Made by a program: the position numbers and the translations under genes
The notes under the pieces: model-generated
Seen by the model: the letters and a program-made list of their open reading frames with translations, nothing else
Told to the model about the DNA's origin: nothing
The model's database searches: none
In this document: in pieces, positions 1 through 10,010 of the stretch
Numbering within the stretch: position 1 is the stretch's first letter
Layout: the number at the start of each line of letters is the position of its first letter
Source of the DNA: Taxillus chinensis
Lineage: Eukaryota > Streptophyta > Magnoliopsida > Santalales > Loranthaceae
Direction of reading: 5' to 3'
Length of the DNA: 64,000 bases
NCBI GenBank assembly: GCA_023512835.1
Contig: CM042085.1
Span: 40,944,189-41,008,188, forward strand

Positions 1-121
1 CATATTATGGGAGGAAGGTGTCAGCCGCTGATGGAGAGGTGGAAGGAGGAGCTGCACTGCAAGAGATAGGTTGAGAGAAACAGCTACGTTTAGGAATGGT
101 AACTCCCGGAAGTGGATGCAG

Positions 122-1988
122 TTAAGATGCAGGCCGCTTCTCAGCACGAGCGGATGAAGGTGCAAGAGGATCAGATGACACGTTCTCCCCCATTTTGGCA
201 GATCGCCGAGGAGCAGTAGGGGGACGAGCCATCATGTGCGCCAAGTCCGCGAAAGAAGTCGACAGAGAATGAACGGACGAGGCCATGAGATCCATCTTCT
301 GCTCGATGGAAGTGGAAGAGTCGATCAGGGCAGAGAGGAGTTGGGTGCCGAGAGCATCAACCTTGCCGGCGATGGCAGAGATTTGGGCGCTCTGGGCTTG
401 GGCGTGGCGGTCCAGTTGAGCAGAGAGCACAACGTCGGAGTGGACCATGCCAAATGAGGTACGTCCAAGCGCCAACTCCGGGGCTTTCGAGGACTCCCCC
501 ATAGGAATAGGTGCATGTGTGTGTTGGGAAGAGGAGTCAGCAAGAGTGGAGGGTGCGTCAGCAGCAGCAACAACAAAAGGAGCATCCGAAGCATCGGAGG
601 CATCTAGAGCAGCAGATCCACTTTGACCAGAGAGGTCAACTACGGGGATGGCTGTGGCAGGAGAGGTAGGCCGGGCCTCTACGGGAGAAGGAACTCGTGC
701 GTCATGGGCTGGGCCGAAGGTAACAGCAAAGGGAACATCCGGAATGTGGAATGGCATAAGGAAGCCGTGATCCAGATTCCAAACAATCATATCCTCCAGG
801 GAGTGGGTGTGTTTGGCATAAAACACCTTGATGTCGTTGTCAGGGATGAAGGCAGTGCAGGCAAGACTAAGATGGAACCATAGGTCCATTAAGGTGTCGG
901 TGGAGAGATGGTCAAGGTAGTCATGAGGTTAAGGTAGGGGAGGTAAAGGGACTTCTGGAGGAGAAGGAGGGACATCTGCCATTGCCGTAGCAACGGCAGT
1001 ATCAACAGCAGCAGCAACAGTGGGTGAGTCGGGTGTGGGGACATCAGCGGGAGAAGGCGCTGGAGAATCAGCCGGATGAGGACTTAGCTGAGAGGGCCCC
1101 GCAACCTCGGATGGGGCAGACGCTGTGCTGGGAGGCTCGAGAGATGGATGGGGCAGCAACGGACCGAATCTGAGAGCACCGGTGAGCAGAGCTGACTTCG
1201 GGGGCATGGCTGTCGGCTAGGTCACCAACCAAATGGCCCTGTTGTTCCGAGGCGGGAAGGAGGCGAAGAGCAGCAGAAGGCCGGCGTGCTATCATGTTCC
1301 CATCAGGCGTAAGGTGGCGTAGATAGTAAGCCTGGGGGAAAGGGATAGTGCCAGTTCCATTAAAATGGGACGAACGCAGATAGCGGAAGACTATGCTGAG
1401 AATTCGCCCGAAAGATTGGTTCTTGGGGCCGTTCTTCAGCAATCAGAACAGGAATATCCCCCAGTCCAACAGGAGACCTTCGAAGACTCTGTACATGGCC
1501 AGGAGAAGGTCATACGGAACAGAGTCCAGAGCAGAAGTATGAGCCGGTAGACATCGGCTCAGAATGGTCACCATACATCGGTAGCGACCTTGGAAGGACT
1601 TCACCTTGTATTCCTTCCCTTTGTAAATGCAGCCCATGGAAGCTGCCATCGATTCTGGGTCCAGACGCTGAGGTTCACTGGGGGGTAAGTTGAGAGCGGT
1701 GCAGAGGACGGCGGGGGTGATGACGATGGATTCACCCCGAACATGGGAAAGGATGGAATCAGTGGTGTAGTGGATGCATTGGTAGTACTCAGTAATATCA
1801 CCAATAAGAAGGGCGACGAGATTGGAGACTAGATTTAGAATGTGGGAGGCTTCCAAGAGAGGGCGTAGGTCCAAAAACCAAGTCGGACGATTGAAAATTG
1901 TAGGCCAATCAACCAGATGGCCGAGATTAACACTAGAAAGAGAGAGCTTGGGTACCATTTCGAGTAAGAGTGGGAGTGGGAAAGACAA
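122..1988 (-). pseudogene. Envelope-like / putative plant transposon protein ORF, broken
   Basis: The first open stretch (1988-1443, 181 aa) resembles the N-terminal part of proteins annotated in plants as envelope-like or putative plant transposon protein, with a leucine-rich globular region (SVPYDLLLAMYRVFEGLLLDWG). An in-frame TGA at 1443-1445 interrupts it, and the same frame stays open to 1068. A frameshift then leads to a Pro/Ala/Ser-rich segment (1207-929) and a last stretch (889-122) of low-complexity linker followed by a helical, possibly coiled-coil region. It is on the same strand as, and about 1.65 kb after, the copia pol stop once element A is removed. That position fits a Sirevirus third ORF. 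I see no convincing transmembrane helix. The family call rests on recollection of similar plant proteins and is moderate. Confidence 0.55.
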
Positions 1989-3069
1989 GGAAGGTAGGTC
2001 TTAGAGATTGGAAGAGCAACGAGGTTTTAGGGATTTGGAAATGTAAACTCGCGCTATGTGTGAAAATCCAGTATATATAAGACAGAGTCCGTGGTTGCCA
2101 TCGAATCTTGGGATTAAGCAAGATGAATAGTGATCCACCTGACAAGCTGATGTCATTTATCTTGATACTTGTGCGCCTCCGAATGTAAAAGTGATGTGGA
2201 GGCCGCAAAATCAAGTATTTATGACAATTGTATGCCTTCTTCCGGAAATTGCTTGTCTCGAGACTTGCATTTTAAATAGACCATCATTATTCCTCCTCAA
2301 AAACACACGATGAGACTTGAGTGTTTCAAGAGTCCGGAGGAAATGAACCGACAATCATCTGGATAAAAAATAATCCGTAGAAGAATATTAGGATGATCAA
2401 CAGAGTGTGTCCATAGAAACAGAGTGCGGTAAGAGAGAAAATGATTCCTTTGCTGTCTTGAAGTCGAAGAAGGACGAAGTACCACAACACTTCATATCCG
2501 AGACTTCAGACAAGATATTTCGGTGAGAAGGCAAAGTGAATCGGAACTTGTAGCTACACAAAGATAAACTAAAAGGAACACAGAGCTTTCACAGGTTGGG
2601 ATTAGTACGGATGTAAACAGATATGGAAAATTAGCATAATCCGAACTAATGAAAAGGTAGAACTCATGCATTAAAAATGAATGCTAGACACATACAAATA
2701 AATGACTGAATCAACGTTACTGAAAAATAAGCATATGTCAGATTAGAAACACATAAGTTCACATTGGTCAATATAGTGAAACCGTCATGCTGAACATTGT
2801 AGCCAAGATAAATGAACTATATATGGGTTACTCTGATTAAGATTCATGAGTGAGAATGGAAGAAAGAACACATGCCAGATGCTATCAATTGATTATCCGA
2901 TTAAGATGCACAGTTGAAGAAATAAAAACATCCAAACATGCCACAAATCTGATTCAACAATGCATATCCAGTCAGATCCGGAAGTGAGAAGTGAGAGGGA
3001 GGAACATCCGAGACATATTAAGGGGTTATTACTAAAATAATAGATAAAGCTTTTGCTCCCCCGTAGATC
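1989..3069 (-). other. Non-coding spacer between copia pol and env-like ORF (left part)
   Basis: AT-rich stretch with no credible reading frame on either strand. Its right end (about 3009-3069) is one half of an imperfect direct repeat whose partner is at 22597-22665 beyond element A. On the minus strand it contains purine runs (ACGGGGGAGC) resembling polypurine tracts. Confidence 0.6.
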
Positions 3070-3074
3070 GTGCG

Positions 3075-5531
3075 TGTAAAGACTCGTATTTGGGTAGTTT
3101 TGAGAGATAGCCATTCGATGGGAATGTAACTATCTGGACGGTAGTGTTGTTGTCGATGTGAGCATTTTGACTGTACCTGGGCCCGATTCCGAGTCGGGGC
3201 CCCATTTGACCCGATTGTTGACTTTACGGGGTTTATTGGTTGACTTTGCGTTTGGGCAGTCATGTGGGTGTGATATTATTTGAATGGTGTTGTGCTCGTC
3301 ATTTCGAGTGTTTTGACTATAATTTGACTCAATTTGGAGTTCGGGAACTTGGAGGTCAATAATTGACTAGGTCAGTTATTGGTCAATGACTGACAGAAAT
3401 ATAAATAACAAGAACAAGAAAGAGCTTTCACTTTACGCTATCGCATTTGTGCGTTTAAGAGGGAGAGAGCTTGGAGCTTCGTGCCATGGCGATTTGGGGC
3501 GATTTGGGTTCATGAAGTTCTAAGAATCACTCCAGGTAGGTGTCCTTGAACTCCTTATTTTGATTCTATTTTGGATCTGCACGAATTTATCATGATTTAT
3601 GAAATTGAGCATGAACCCTAGATTTTGAGGGAAATCCAATTCTGGGTTAGATCTAATGGTTTAGCACAAGATCTGTGGTTAAGAACTGATTTAGATCATT
3701 GTAGGGATGTGTTTCTGTGATTTTGGGGGTGTATAATTGTGTATTTCATGATGGTTAAGAAGTCAACCATGGAAATTTGGGTTTAGATCTAGATTTATCG
3801 AATCTACAATTATATGTGCGTATTTTTGTTGTTACTGTGGGATTTAGAGGCATTCTAGACGCGTTTTGAGGTAGATATGGTCGTCTATTGCGTAAAACGT
3901 GTGTTTGGGAGCGTCTGGGAGTCGCTAGGTTGGATCCAGACGAAGAACAGGCGAAAACGATGATGAACAGTAACCTAGGTGCGTTACTGAGTCGAAATAA
4001 CGAAGATCCGAAGTTCTGGGTCATAGGGTCGTAGTTCATAGACTCGTAGTTCGTAGACCCGTAGTTCGTAGACTCGCAGTTCGTAGACCCATAGTTCATA
4101 GGGTCATAGTTCATAGGGTCATAGTTCGTAGACCCGTAGTTCGTAGGGTCATAGTTCGTAGACCCGTAGTTCGTAGGTCGAAGTCGTAGTCCGAAGGTCG
4201 AAGATCAAAGACCCGCTTCGAGTCTTCGAGGCGCGCTACGCAGCTACGAGTCGCAGCTCCAGCTACGAGTCTCTGAGGCGCGCTACAGTTCCGCGCTACG
4301 AGTCGCAGCTCCAACAGTGTAACTGGACACTAGACTGCACTGGACTGCACTATAAGTATTATACTTAAGTTACAATGTAAATAACGAAATACCCCCCATA
4401 TAGATTCAAAGAAAAATACTAGAAAAATTAATTTCCACTCTTTCAAAATGTGAAAATTGGGATTTAGCGTAAAATCTCGGAAAAATCCAGTTTTTCGTAG
4501 AGGTGAATTTTTGGAAAGTGGGGTTAGACATCTCAGAAAAATCCCCAAAAATCAGATTATCTTATTTATGATATAGAGACCCAATGCCGGGACTTTTTAT
4601 TGCAAGAAAATAGCTGATATGGGTATCTCCTTCCTTAGTCAAGGAATAAGGATCGACTTGTGAAGACTGGCTACAGTTTTAAAGGGAGTGTTGTACACCT
4701 TAAGACCATATTGGTGTTGGTATGTTGGGTTGCGGATTTGGGACTTGGGTTTCATGACTTGTTGGGTTCTCACCGTGGAGCACAGATGATGCAAAGTGGT
4801 TGACGGGGCAGGCATATGCGCTGATGGCAGGCCTGTATGGCAGTGTGGCCGGGCATATTACGCTGTGACCGTGGTAGGCATATGCGCCGATGGCAGGCCT
4901 GTGTGACACTGTGTCCGGGCATATAGCGTTGTGGTAAGGCTGAGTGCCCTGAGCTGGGATCCTGTTGAGGATCGTGGACAAGCTGTCATGTAAAGGCAGG
5001 CTGGGTCCTCATGTTTGTTTGCATGCTGAGTCCTGATGATTGTGCACATTACACAGTGCACGAGTACACGGAGCATGTAGTATAGACTTGTATGTTTACA
5101 TGATATGGAGTGTTGGGGTCACCTACTGAGCTTGTCACTCACCCCTACTTGCTATTTACTTTTTTCTGGTGTGACCCGAGACTAGTGGAGGACTTTCTTC
5201 CAGGAGGACGCCCACTACTCTGATGTATGATACAGTATTATATTCTGTATTGTTTTGTGTGTTATCCCGGACATGGGTCCATGGACAGTTGTACTTGCAT
5301 ACTTTTTGTGATGTGATATCTGTATGACTGTTTGACTCATTGTATGCATGATGATATATGGGAAAGTACAGGATTACCCTTGATGTATGACTATACAGGG
5401 TTGCATATTTGAGATAGCACCCGCGGTGTAATCTCCATTGGTGCTAGTCACCAACCCCTTGACCTTTTGGGTGTGGGCAAGGGGAAGTCATGTTCCTAGT
5501 TCCGAGTTCCTTGGAATTTGGGGGCGTGACA
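3075..5531 (+). repeat. 5' LTR of element A
   Basis: 2457 bp, TGTAAAGACTCG...GGGGCGTGACA. The short U3 contains repeated TTGAC motifs and the TATA-like AATATAAATA near 3400. A donor-like CCAG|GTAGGT is at 3535/3536; the matching acceptor AG is mutated in this copy (TTTTTTCTGG near 5160) but intact in the 3' LTR. It contains ten 15-bp minisatellite units and a two-copy repeat of roughly 60 bp around 4805-4930. Confidence 0.95.
4031..4180 (+). repeat. 15-bp minisatellite, 10 units (element A 5' LTR)
   Basis: Ten uninterrupted 15-bp units of consensus GTAGTTCGTAGACCC, with variants ending GGGTC or ACTC. The 3' LTR has only five units at 21153-21227. The 75-bp difference about equals the length difference between the two LTRs. 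The motif continues into a G/A/T/C-rich GTCGAAG and TTCGAGTC region up to about 4320. Confidence 0.95.
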
Positions 5532-5534
5532 AGT

Positions 5535-5550
5535 TGGTATCAGAGCATGG
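5535..5550 (+). promoter_or_regulatory. Primer-binding site of element A
   Basis: TGGTATCAGAGCATGG starts 3 bp after the 5' LTR. The first 12 bases match the complement of the 3' end of plant initiator-Met tRNA, the usual primer of Tekay/Del chromoviruses. The leader from here to the gag ATG at 6031 has no gene; it contains a TGATCA-centred segment (5612-5638) and a duplicated segment of about 55 bp (GTACCCTGAGGGG...) around 5822-5935. Confidence 0.92.
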
Positions 5551-6030
5551 TCTAGTGGACCTAGGTAAGTGAGGGGTGGTTAATTGATTCCATGTGACTT
5601 GGAAAACTGTAGGGAGGGCACCTGATCAACGCAGTCCTTACATGTGTTCTAGGTTATTTTGGTGTCAGTTAGATCATTCTAGGAGCATACATGGGGAGGG
5701 GGTACAATGCTAGTGGTATGCTTGTGTGCAAGTAAGGCACTAGTTTGTCCTTGTGTGTGTGATATGATTGTATTTGGTGCTAGGATGGCACGTGGCCATG
5801 AAAGCCAGGACTTGATTGTGGTGTACCCTGAGGGGTGACACGATGCTATATGCATGGTTGTGGACCTATGGGTCGTGTGGTGTACCCTGAGGGGGATACG
5901 ATGCTATATGCATGGTTGTGGACCTACGGGTCGTGTGGTGAGAACCTACGAGTTGGTTGTACCTTTGATGGTTGTTTGTGCTAGCAGTGCTAGTGTTTAT
6001 CGTTTGTTATTTGTGGTTGTGGCCAGTGTG

Positions 6031-6486
6031 ATGGCACCACCGAGGAGAGCTGTCCGAGGCCAGGGCCCAGCAGAGGAGCCCACGATAGAGTCAGGGCACC
6101 AGGGGCGGCAGAGCCCGCAACAGAGATCGTCAGCTCCCGTTACGGGACCTGATTTGGCTCAGGTGTTGATTCAGTTGCAGGAGGCCATGCATGGTATGCA
6201 GGGCTCGATGAGGGATATGGCTAGAGAGGTGGATGAGCTAAAGAGGCAGCAGCAGCCTCAGCAGCCGCCACAACCTCAGCAGCAGGAGGCGAGGGTGGTA
6301 CAGGATGTGCACCAGCAGGAGGTCGTGATAGAGCCAGCACGACGAGGAGTGGACTGGGCTGCACAGTTTTTGAAACATGCACCCAGGACTTTTGAGGATG
6401 GTTCGCGGCCAGAGGCAGCCGAGCACTGGATTAGATGGACAGAGGATATCTTTGAGATGATTGGGGTGCCAGATGAGGAGCGGGTG
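6031..6486 (+). pseudogene. Element A gag, N-terminal part
   Basis: Starts at ATG 6031 (MAPPRRAVRG..., the same MxPPRR start as the other elements here). A Gln/Pro-rich linker follows (about residues 70-95, QQQPQQPPQPQQQE), then the start of the capsid-like gag domain (FLKHAPRTFEDGSRPEAAEHWIRWTEDIFEMIGVPDEERV). The frame is stopped by the insertion of element C after codon GTG (6484-6486). Removing C and the duplicated GGTG continues the frame at 15605 as RVATHYLLG, as expected for this gag family. Confidence 0.9.
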
Positions 6487-7050
6487 TGTAATGACCCGTG
6501 TGTAACCCGTGTGTTAAGGAGTTAACCACAAACACCTTGGATGTTGGTACACAAGTTTAAGGTAAGAGATGAGCCCAAGAGGGGACTTTTGAGAGGTGCA
6601 TGTGTCAAGCGATAGCGTACATTTATGCCCTAGGAAGATGCTATGCGTTTACAGGCGGTTTTAGTCGTTTTGGCTGATCTTGGAGCTCACTTTTGACCTA
6701 GTAGATGGCCTCAAACAATTGGCGTGCAAGAACAAAAAGTTTCTTAGAATGAGGTCCTCTATCTACCACAGAAATTTCAGAGCATTTGGAGCTGCACGTG
6801 AATTCACCCATTTCACGTGCAAGCATATTTTTGCTTCTCAGGCCTCTACAAGATGCAAGGAGACTTGGGGTAAAGTTTGGGTGCATTTGGAGCTGCACGC
6901 CAATTGGGGAATTGGCGTGCAAATTGACGTGCAGGCATATTTTTGCATAGTTCCCTTGGTTTTGCCATTCTAAGGAACTTTCTCCAAAGGACCAAGTTGA
7001 AATTCGAGTATTTTGGCCTATATGGGTGCGGAAAGGTGGTAACTTGTGTG

Positions 7051-7165
7051 ATCAAAACTACGTCGTTTTGATCCTGGCATTCACTTAATCAAAACTACGT
7101 CGTTTTGATGTTGTGATGTCTATATAAGGAGGAGGAGTCCCTCTGTTTTAGGTTTAGGGTTTGTT
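7051..7165 (+). promoter_or_regulatory. Core promoter of element C
   Basis: Two copies of a 22-bp near-palindrome (arms ATCAAAAC and GTTTTGAT around an ACGT-containing core) lie 12 bp upstream of CTATATAAGG. A TTAGGTTTAGGGTTT segment (telo-box) and a GA-rich leader follow. ACGT cores are known plant bZIP/bHLH sites, and telo-boxes mark many plant 5' leaders. Activity is inferred. Confidence 0.7.
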
Positions 7166-7310
7166 GCTTCACCAGCGTCGCAGAGAGAGAGAGAGGGGAA
7201 GGAGAGCTCCTGGTTGCGCCGGGCGTCTTGCGTGGGTGGTCGGTGCTTCGTGGGTGGACGGCGTTCGGCTTGGGATCAGACCGTTGCTGTGTTGTTGCGT
7301 TTTCCTTGAG

Positions 7311-7979
7311 GTAGGGGTTCTGTTCTTCCTAAATCCTCCTCTGTCCTAGGGTCCTAGGGCAGAATATTATATTATTTATATGTAAATTCATATAGGTGTG
7401 ACCTCCTATATGAATGTTGGCCTTCAGTGGCATGTTGGTGTGATTCCGTGGATTACATGCTATGTGTTCGATGAAATGCCTGTGTGAATATAGCCGTATG
7501 TATATGCCCATTACATGTTTGGTAATATGCCTGTGTGGCTGGATTTGTGGTTTAGTGTATGTATGTATGCTGTGTGTTTGCTCTATTTTCCTGAATGGTT
7601 GGGTTTGTGCGCTTGTGAATGGGTGCACACCAAGTGTTTGGTGGTATGCTTGAGTGACCATGTGTGTTGTGTGCTTGACTGTGGTATCTGGCCTGAAGAG
7701 GCGGTTAAAGAACTTTGCCTGAGAGGCGGTTAAATCACTTGGCCTGAAGAGGCGGTTAAATAACTTGGCCTGAAGAGGCGGTTAAATCACTTGTGTTTTG
7801 TGTGGTGGATAATTGTGACGACCGATGTGGTTTGTTATTGTTTGATGAGATTGTTGTAACACGTCACCGCACCTGTGCACATGCATGTAGCCGCTAGGAG
7901 CATGGGAAGGGTTGGGGAGACTTGATCCCTACCGAGATGTGGTTGCTCACCCCTCCTACCGTGTTTGCTTGTTTTCCAG
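7311..7979 (+). other. Candidate leader intron in the element C 5' LTR
   Basis: The donor CTTGAG|GTAGGG is about 160 nt after the expected start. The acceptor TTTGCTTGTTTTCCAG|GG is at 7979, with GCTCACCCCT (branch-site-like CTCAC) about 30 nt upstream. The stretch before the donor has no ATG, while the candidate intron has many and holds the tandem repeats. The same arrangement recurs in every family here. No transcript evidence is available. Confidence 0.5.
7690..7795 (+). repeat. About 26-bp tandem repeat, 4 units (element C U5)
   Basis: Four copies of GCCTGAAGAGGCGGTTAAA plus a short spacer (ATCACTTG). The matching array in the 3' LTR is at about 15018-15118. It lies inside the candidate leader intron. 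Confidence 0.9.
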
Positions 7980-8277
7980 GGACTTACAGGCGTTAGGTGG
8001 ATACACCAAGGTGGAAGACCTTATCCATTTTATTCTTCCATTTATGTTGTTTTCTTTTATGGGAATCGATGTAACCCCAGAGTGGGGATGGGATTGGAAA
8101 GAATTCTGTTGTAATAAACTGGTTTGGAATATTTTTATGAATATTACATTCTTGAATGTGTTGTGGATGTTTGAAATGTAAAATTCTTGGTTTGTATCCT
8201 AACCCCTTTGCCCTCCGTGTGGGTAAAGGGAGTCACGTGCCGGTTTCCTCGGGTTGGAAATCCGGGGCGTGACAATA

Positions 8278-8293
8278 TGGTATCAGAGCATGG
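8278..8293 (+). promoter_or_regulatory. Primer-binding site of element C
   Basis: TGGTATCAGAGCATGG starts 3 bp after the LTR. The first 12 bases complement plant initiator-Met tRNA. Confidence 0.93.
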
Positions 8294-8354
8294 TCTAGTT
8301 GGCCTAGGGTAGTGGGCGGACTTGGTTATCTTGAGTCCTTTGGAGGAGCCTGGG

Positions 8355-8379
8355 GGGACATGCCTGATCAACATGGTCC
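8355..8379 (+). other. Candidate dimerisation/packaging hairpin in the element C leader
   Basis: GGGGACATG and CATGGTCC can pair, with one bulge, around the loop CCTGATCAA, which exposes the self-complementary TGATCA. It lies about 60 nt after the PBS and is conserved in D, B and both E units. A second conserved block (GCATTAGGGCACTAG) follows about 60 nt later. The rest of the leader to 8690 has no gene. Confidence 0.45.
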
Positions 8380-8690
8380 TCTTTGAGCCTCCAAGGTGTA
8401 CTTAGGGTAGTCCAGTCTTGTGATAGGATTTGCATGCATTGGCATTAGGGCACTAGTTGCATTTGCTGTGAATGTATGCTAAACTGTGGATAAGATCACA
8501 TGATTAAGTGAAATGTGCAACTCTGATTTGTTTGGCAATGTGTACTGGACTGTGAACTGTGAAATGTGATTGGTGCAATGTATGTGTGTAATGTCATGTG
8601 TTAGTGAAATTGATAATGGGGTAGAGGTAGTCAACTTGTTAGTAGTCAAACGCGTCCTGACATTTGTGCATCTTACTTCATGTAGTAAGA

Positions 8691-10010
8691 ATGCCACCGA
8701 GGAGAGTGACACGTGCGTCCGGGGCAGTGGCCGATGAGTCATCTGCCCATGAGGGTCCGGGTGCGGGACCATCCGTTGGAGGGCATGCGTTGTTACCTGG
8801 CACAGCTACAAGAAGGCATCCGGCTGGAGGTACGAGAGCTACGGGAGGGACTCCGGCAAGACGTTCGGGAGGAGGTGCGCCGTGAGATGGCAAGACGACA
8901 GGTGGTGCCACCACCACCACCACCGCAGGCGAGCCGCCTCGTGAGCGTGAGAGTTCGGCTGGGTGGTGTACCGACCCGTGCAGAGGATGACGTGGTGACA
9001 CGGTTCCGAAAGGAACAACCTCCGCGATTTAAGGGGGGGGGGAAGATCCTGTGGTAGCCGAGCGGTGGTTGAGGCAGATTGAGCATGTGTTCTCCTTTCT
9101 CCTGCCCCGGGAGGAGGATAAAGTGCGACCGGCAATTCGGCGCTAGAGGGGGACGCTTTGGAGTGGTGGACGAGTGTTGCGGGGAGCCGTGCGGTGCAAC
9201 TCATGTTTTGGGAGGAGTTCTTGCAACTCTTCCAAGATGAGTTCTTCCCAGGAATCGGTGAGATGGCGAGAAGAGGGAAGAATTTGGCAGCTTGAAGCAG
9301 GGATCCAAGACGGTACCTGAGTATGAGCGGGAGTTCCGAGATTGAGTAGGTTTGCTCCTGAGACCGTGGTAAGGGGAGGACCTGAAGGCCCACAAGTTCA
9401 CCTTGGGTCTCAGGCCAGCCCTTAGGGAGAGGGTGGCGATTCTACGCTTGAGGACCTATGCGTGAGGCCGTGGAGACGGCCCGAATAGCCGAGAGAGAGC
9501 CGGATGATGGGAGGCAGGCCCATCAGGGGCGCCACAGTGCGGTGTGGGCCTGATCGAGATGCAGGGTCCAAGAGGCTCAAGACGGAGGAGAGGGATAGCA
9601 GTTCTTATCGCAGTCGGGGTCGGACATCCGTGAACCCTGGGAGGTTCACCTTTGGCGGCGGAAGACAGGGGTGGTCCAGCTGGGAGTCTACCGAGCGGAT
9701 GCCACTTCTGTGTGGAGAGCAGGGTCACTTCAAAGGGGAGTGCCCCAAGAAGGACCGGCGATGCAACAACCGTGGGCGAGAGGGTCATTTGCGCCGGGTT
9801 TGCAGGAGTGGCAACAGGGGAACAGGGGGCGCGGCATCCGGCGTGAGGAGTGATGCTAGCTTCCGTGCACCAGGCGAGAGACCGGCTCGTCGGTGGCAGC
9901 CCGCCAGGCAGAGATCCGGTCGGACCCGACCCCAGGGGAGGCCGGAGCGGCAGCAGACCGAGGCCGGAGGCAACCTTAGCGGGAAACGTCCAGGTGAGTG
10001 AGCCGACAAG
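8691..10010 (+). pseudogene. Element C gag, frameshifted
   Basis: ATG at 8691 (MPPRRVTRASGA...), the same start as in D, B and E. The order is an acidic N-terminus, a helical stretch (LEVRELREGLRQDVREEVRREM), a poly-Pro tract, the gag/capsid-like core (VTRFRKEQPPRFKGG) and a basic tail with zinc knuckles (about 9706-9815: CGEQGHFKGEC, then CNNRGREGHLRRVC). Several single-base indels change frame. A run of ten G at 9033-9042 replaces the GGGGGGAGA-type run of sister copies. The second Cys of the second knuckle is Arg, as in D. Confidence 0.85.

Larger units (their letters stand above)
6487..8274 (+). repeat. 5' LTR of element C
   Basis: 1788 bp, TGTAATGACCCG...GGGGCGTGACA. U3 carries CACGTG (G-box) motifs in inverted pairs (6795-6825; related GGCGTGC pairs 6895-6930), two near-palindromic ACGT elements (7051-7072, 7088-7109), a TATATAAGG box at 7121 and a TTTAGGGTTT telo-box about 25 bp later. 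Downstream are a GA run, a donor-like site (7311), tandem repeats and an acceptor-like site (7979). Confidence 0.95.

Noticed and set aside
5822..5940. Duplicated GTACCCTGAGGGG segment as a regulatory element of A
   Set aside because: It is a simple tandem duplication in the leader of one copy; nothing comparable is visible in the other elements.
7329..7733. Cys/Tyr-rich ORFs in U5 on both strands of C (also 14725-15059)
   Set aside because: They arise from degenerate TATGCCTGTG repeats in the LTR and have no family resemblance.
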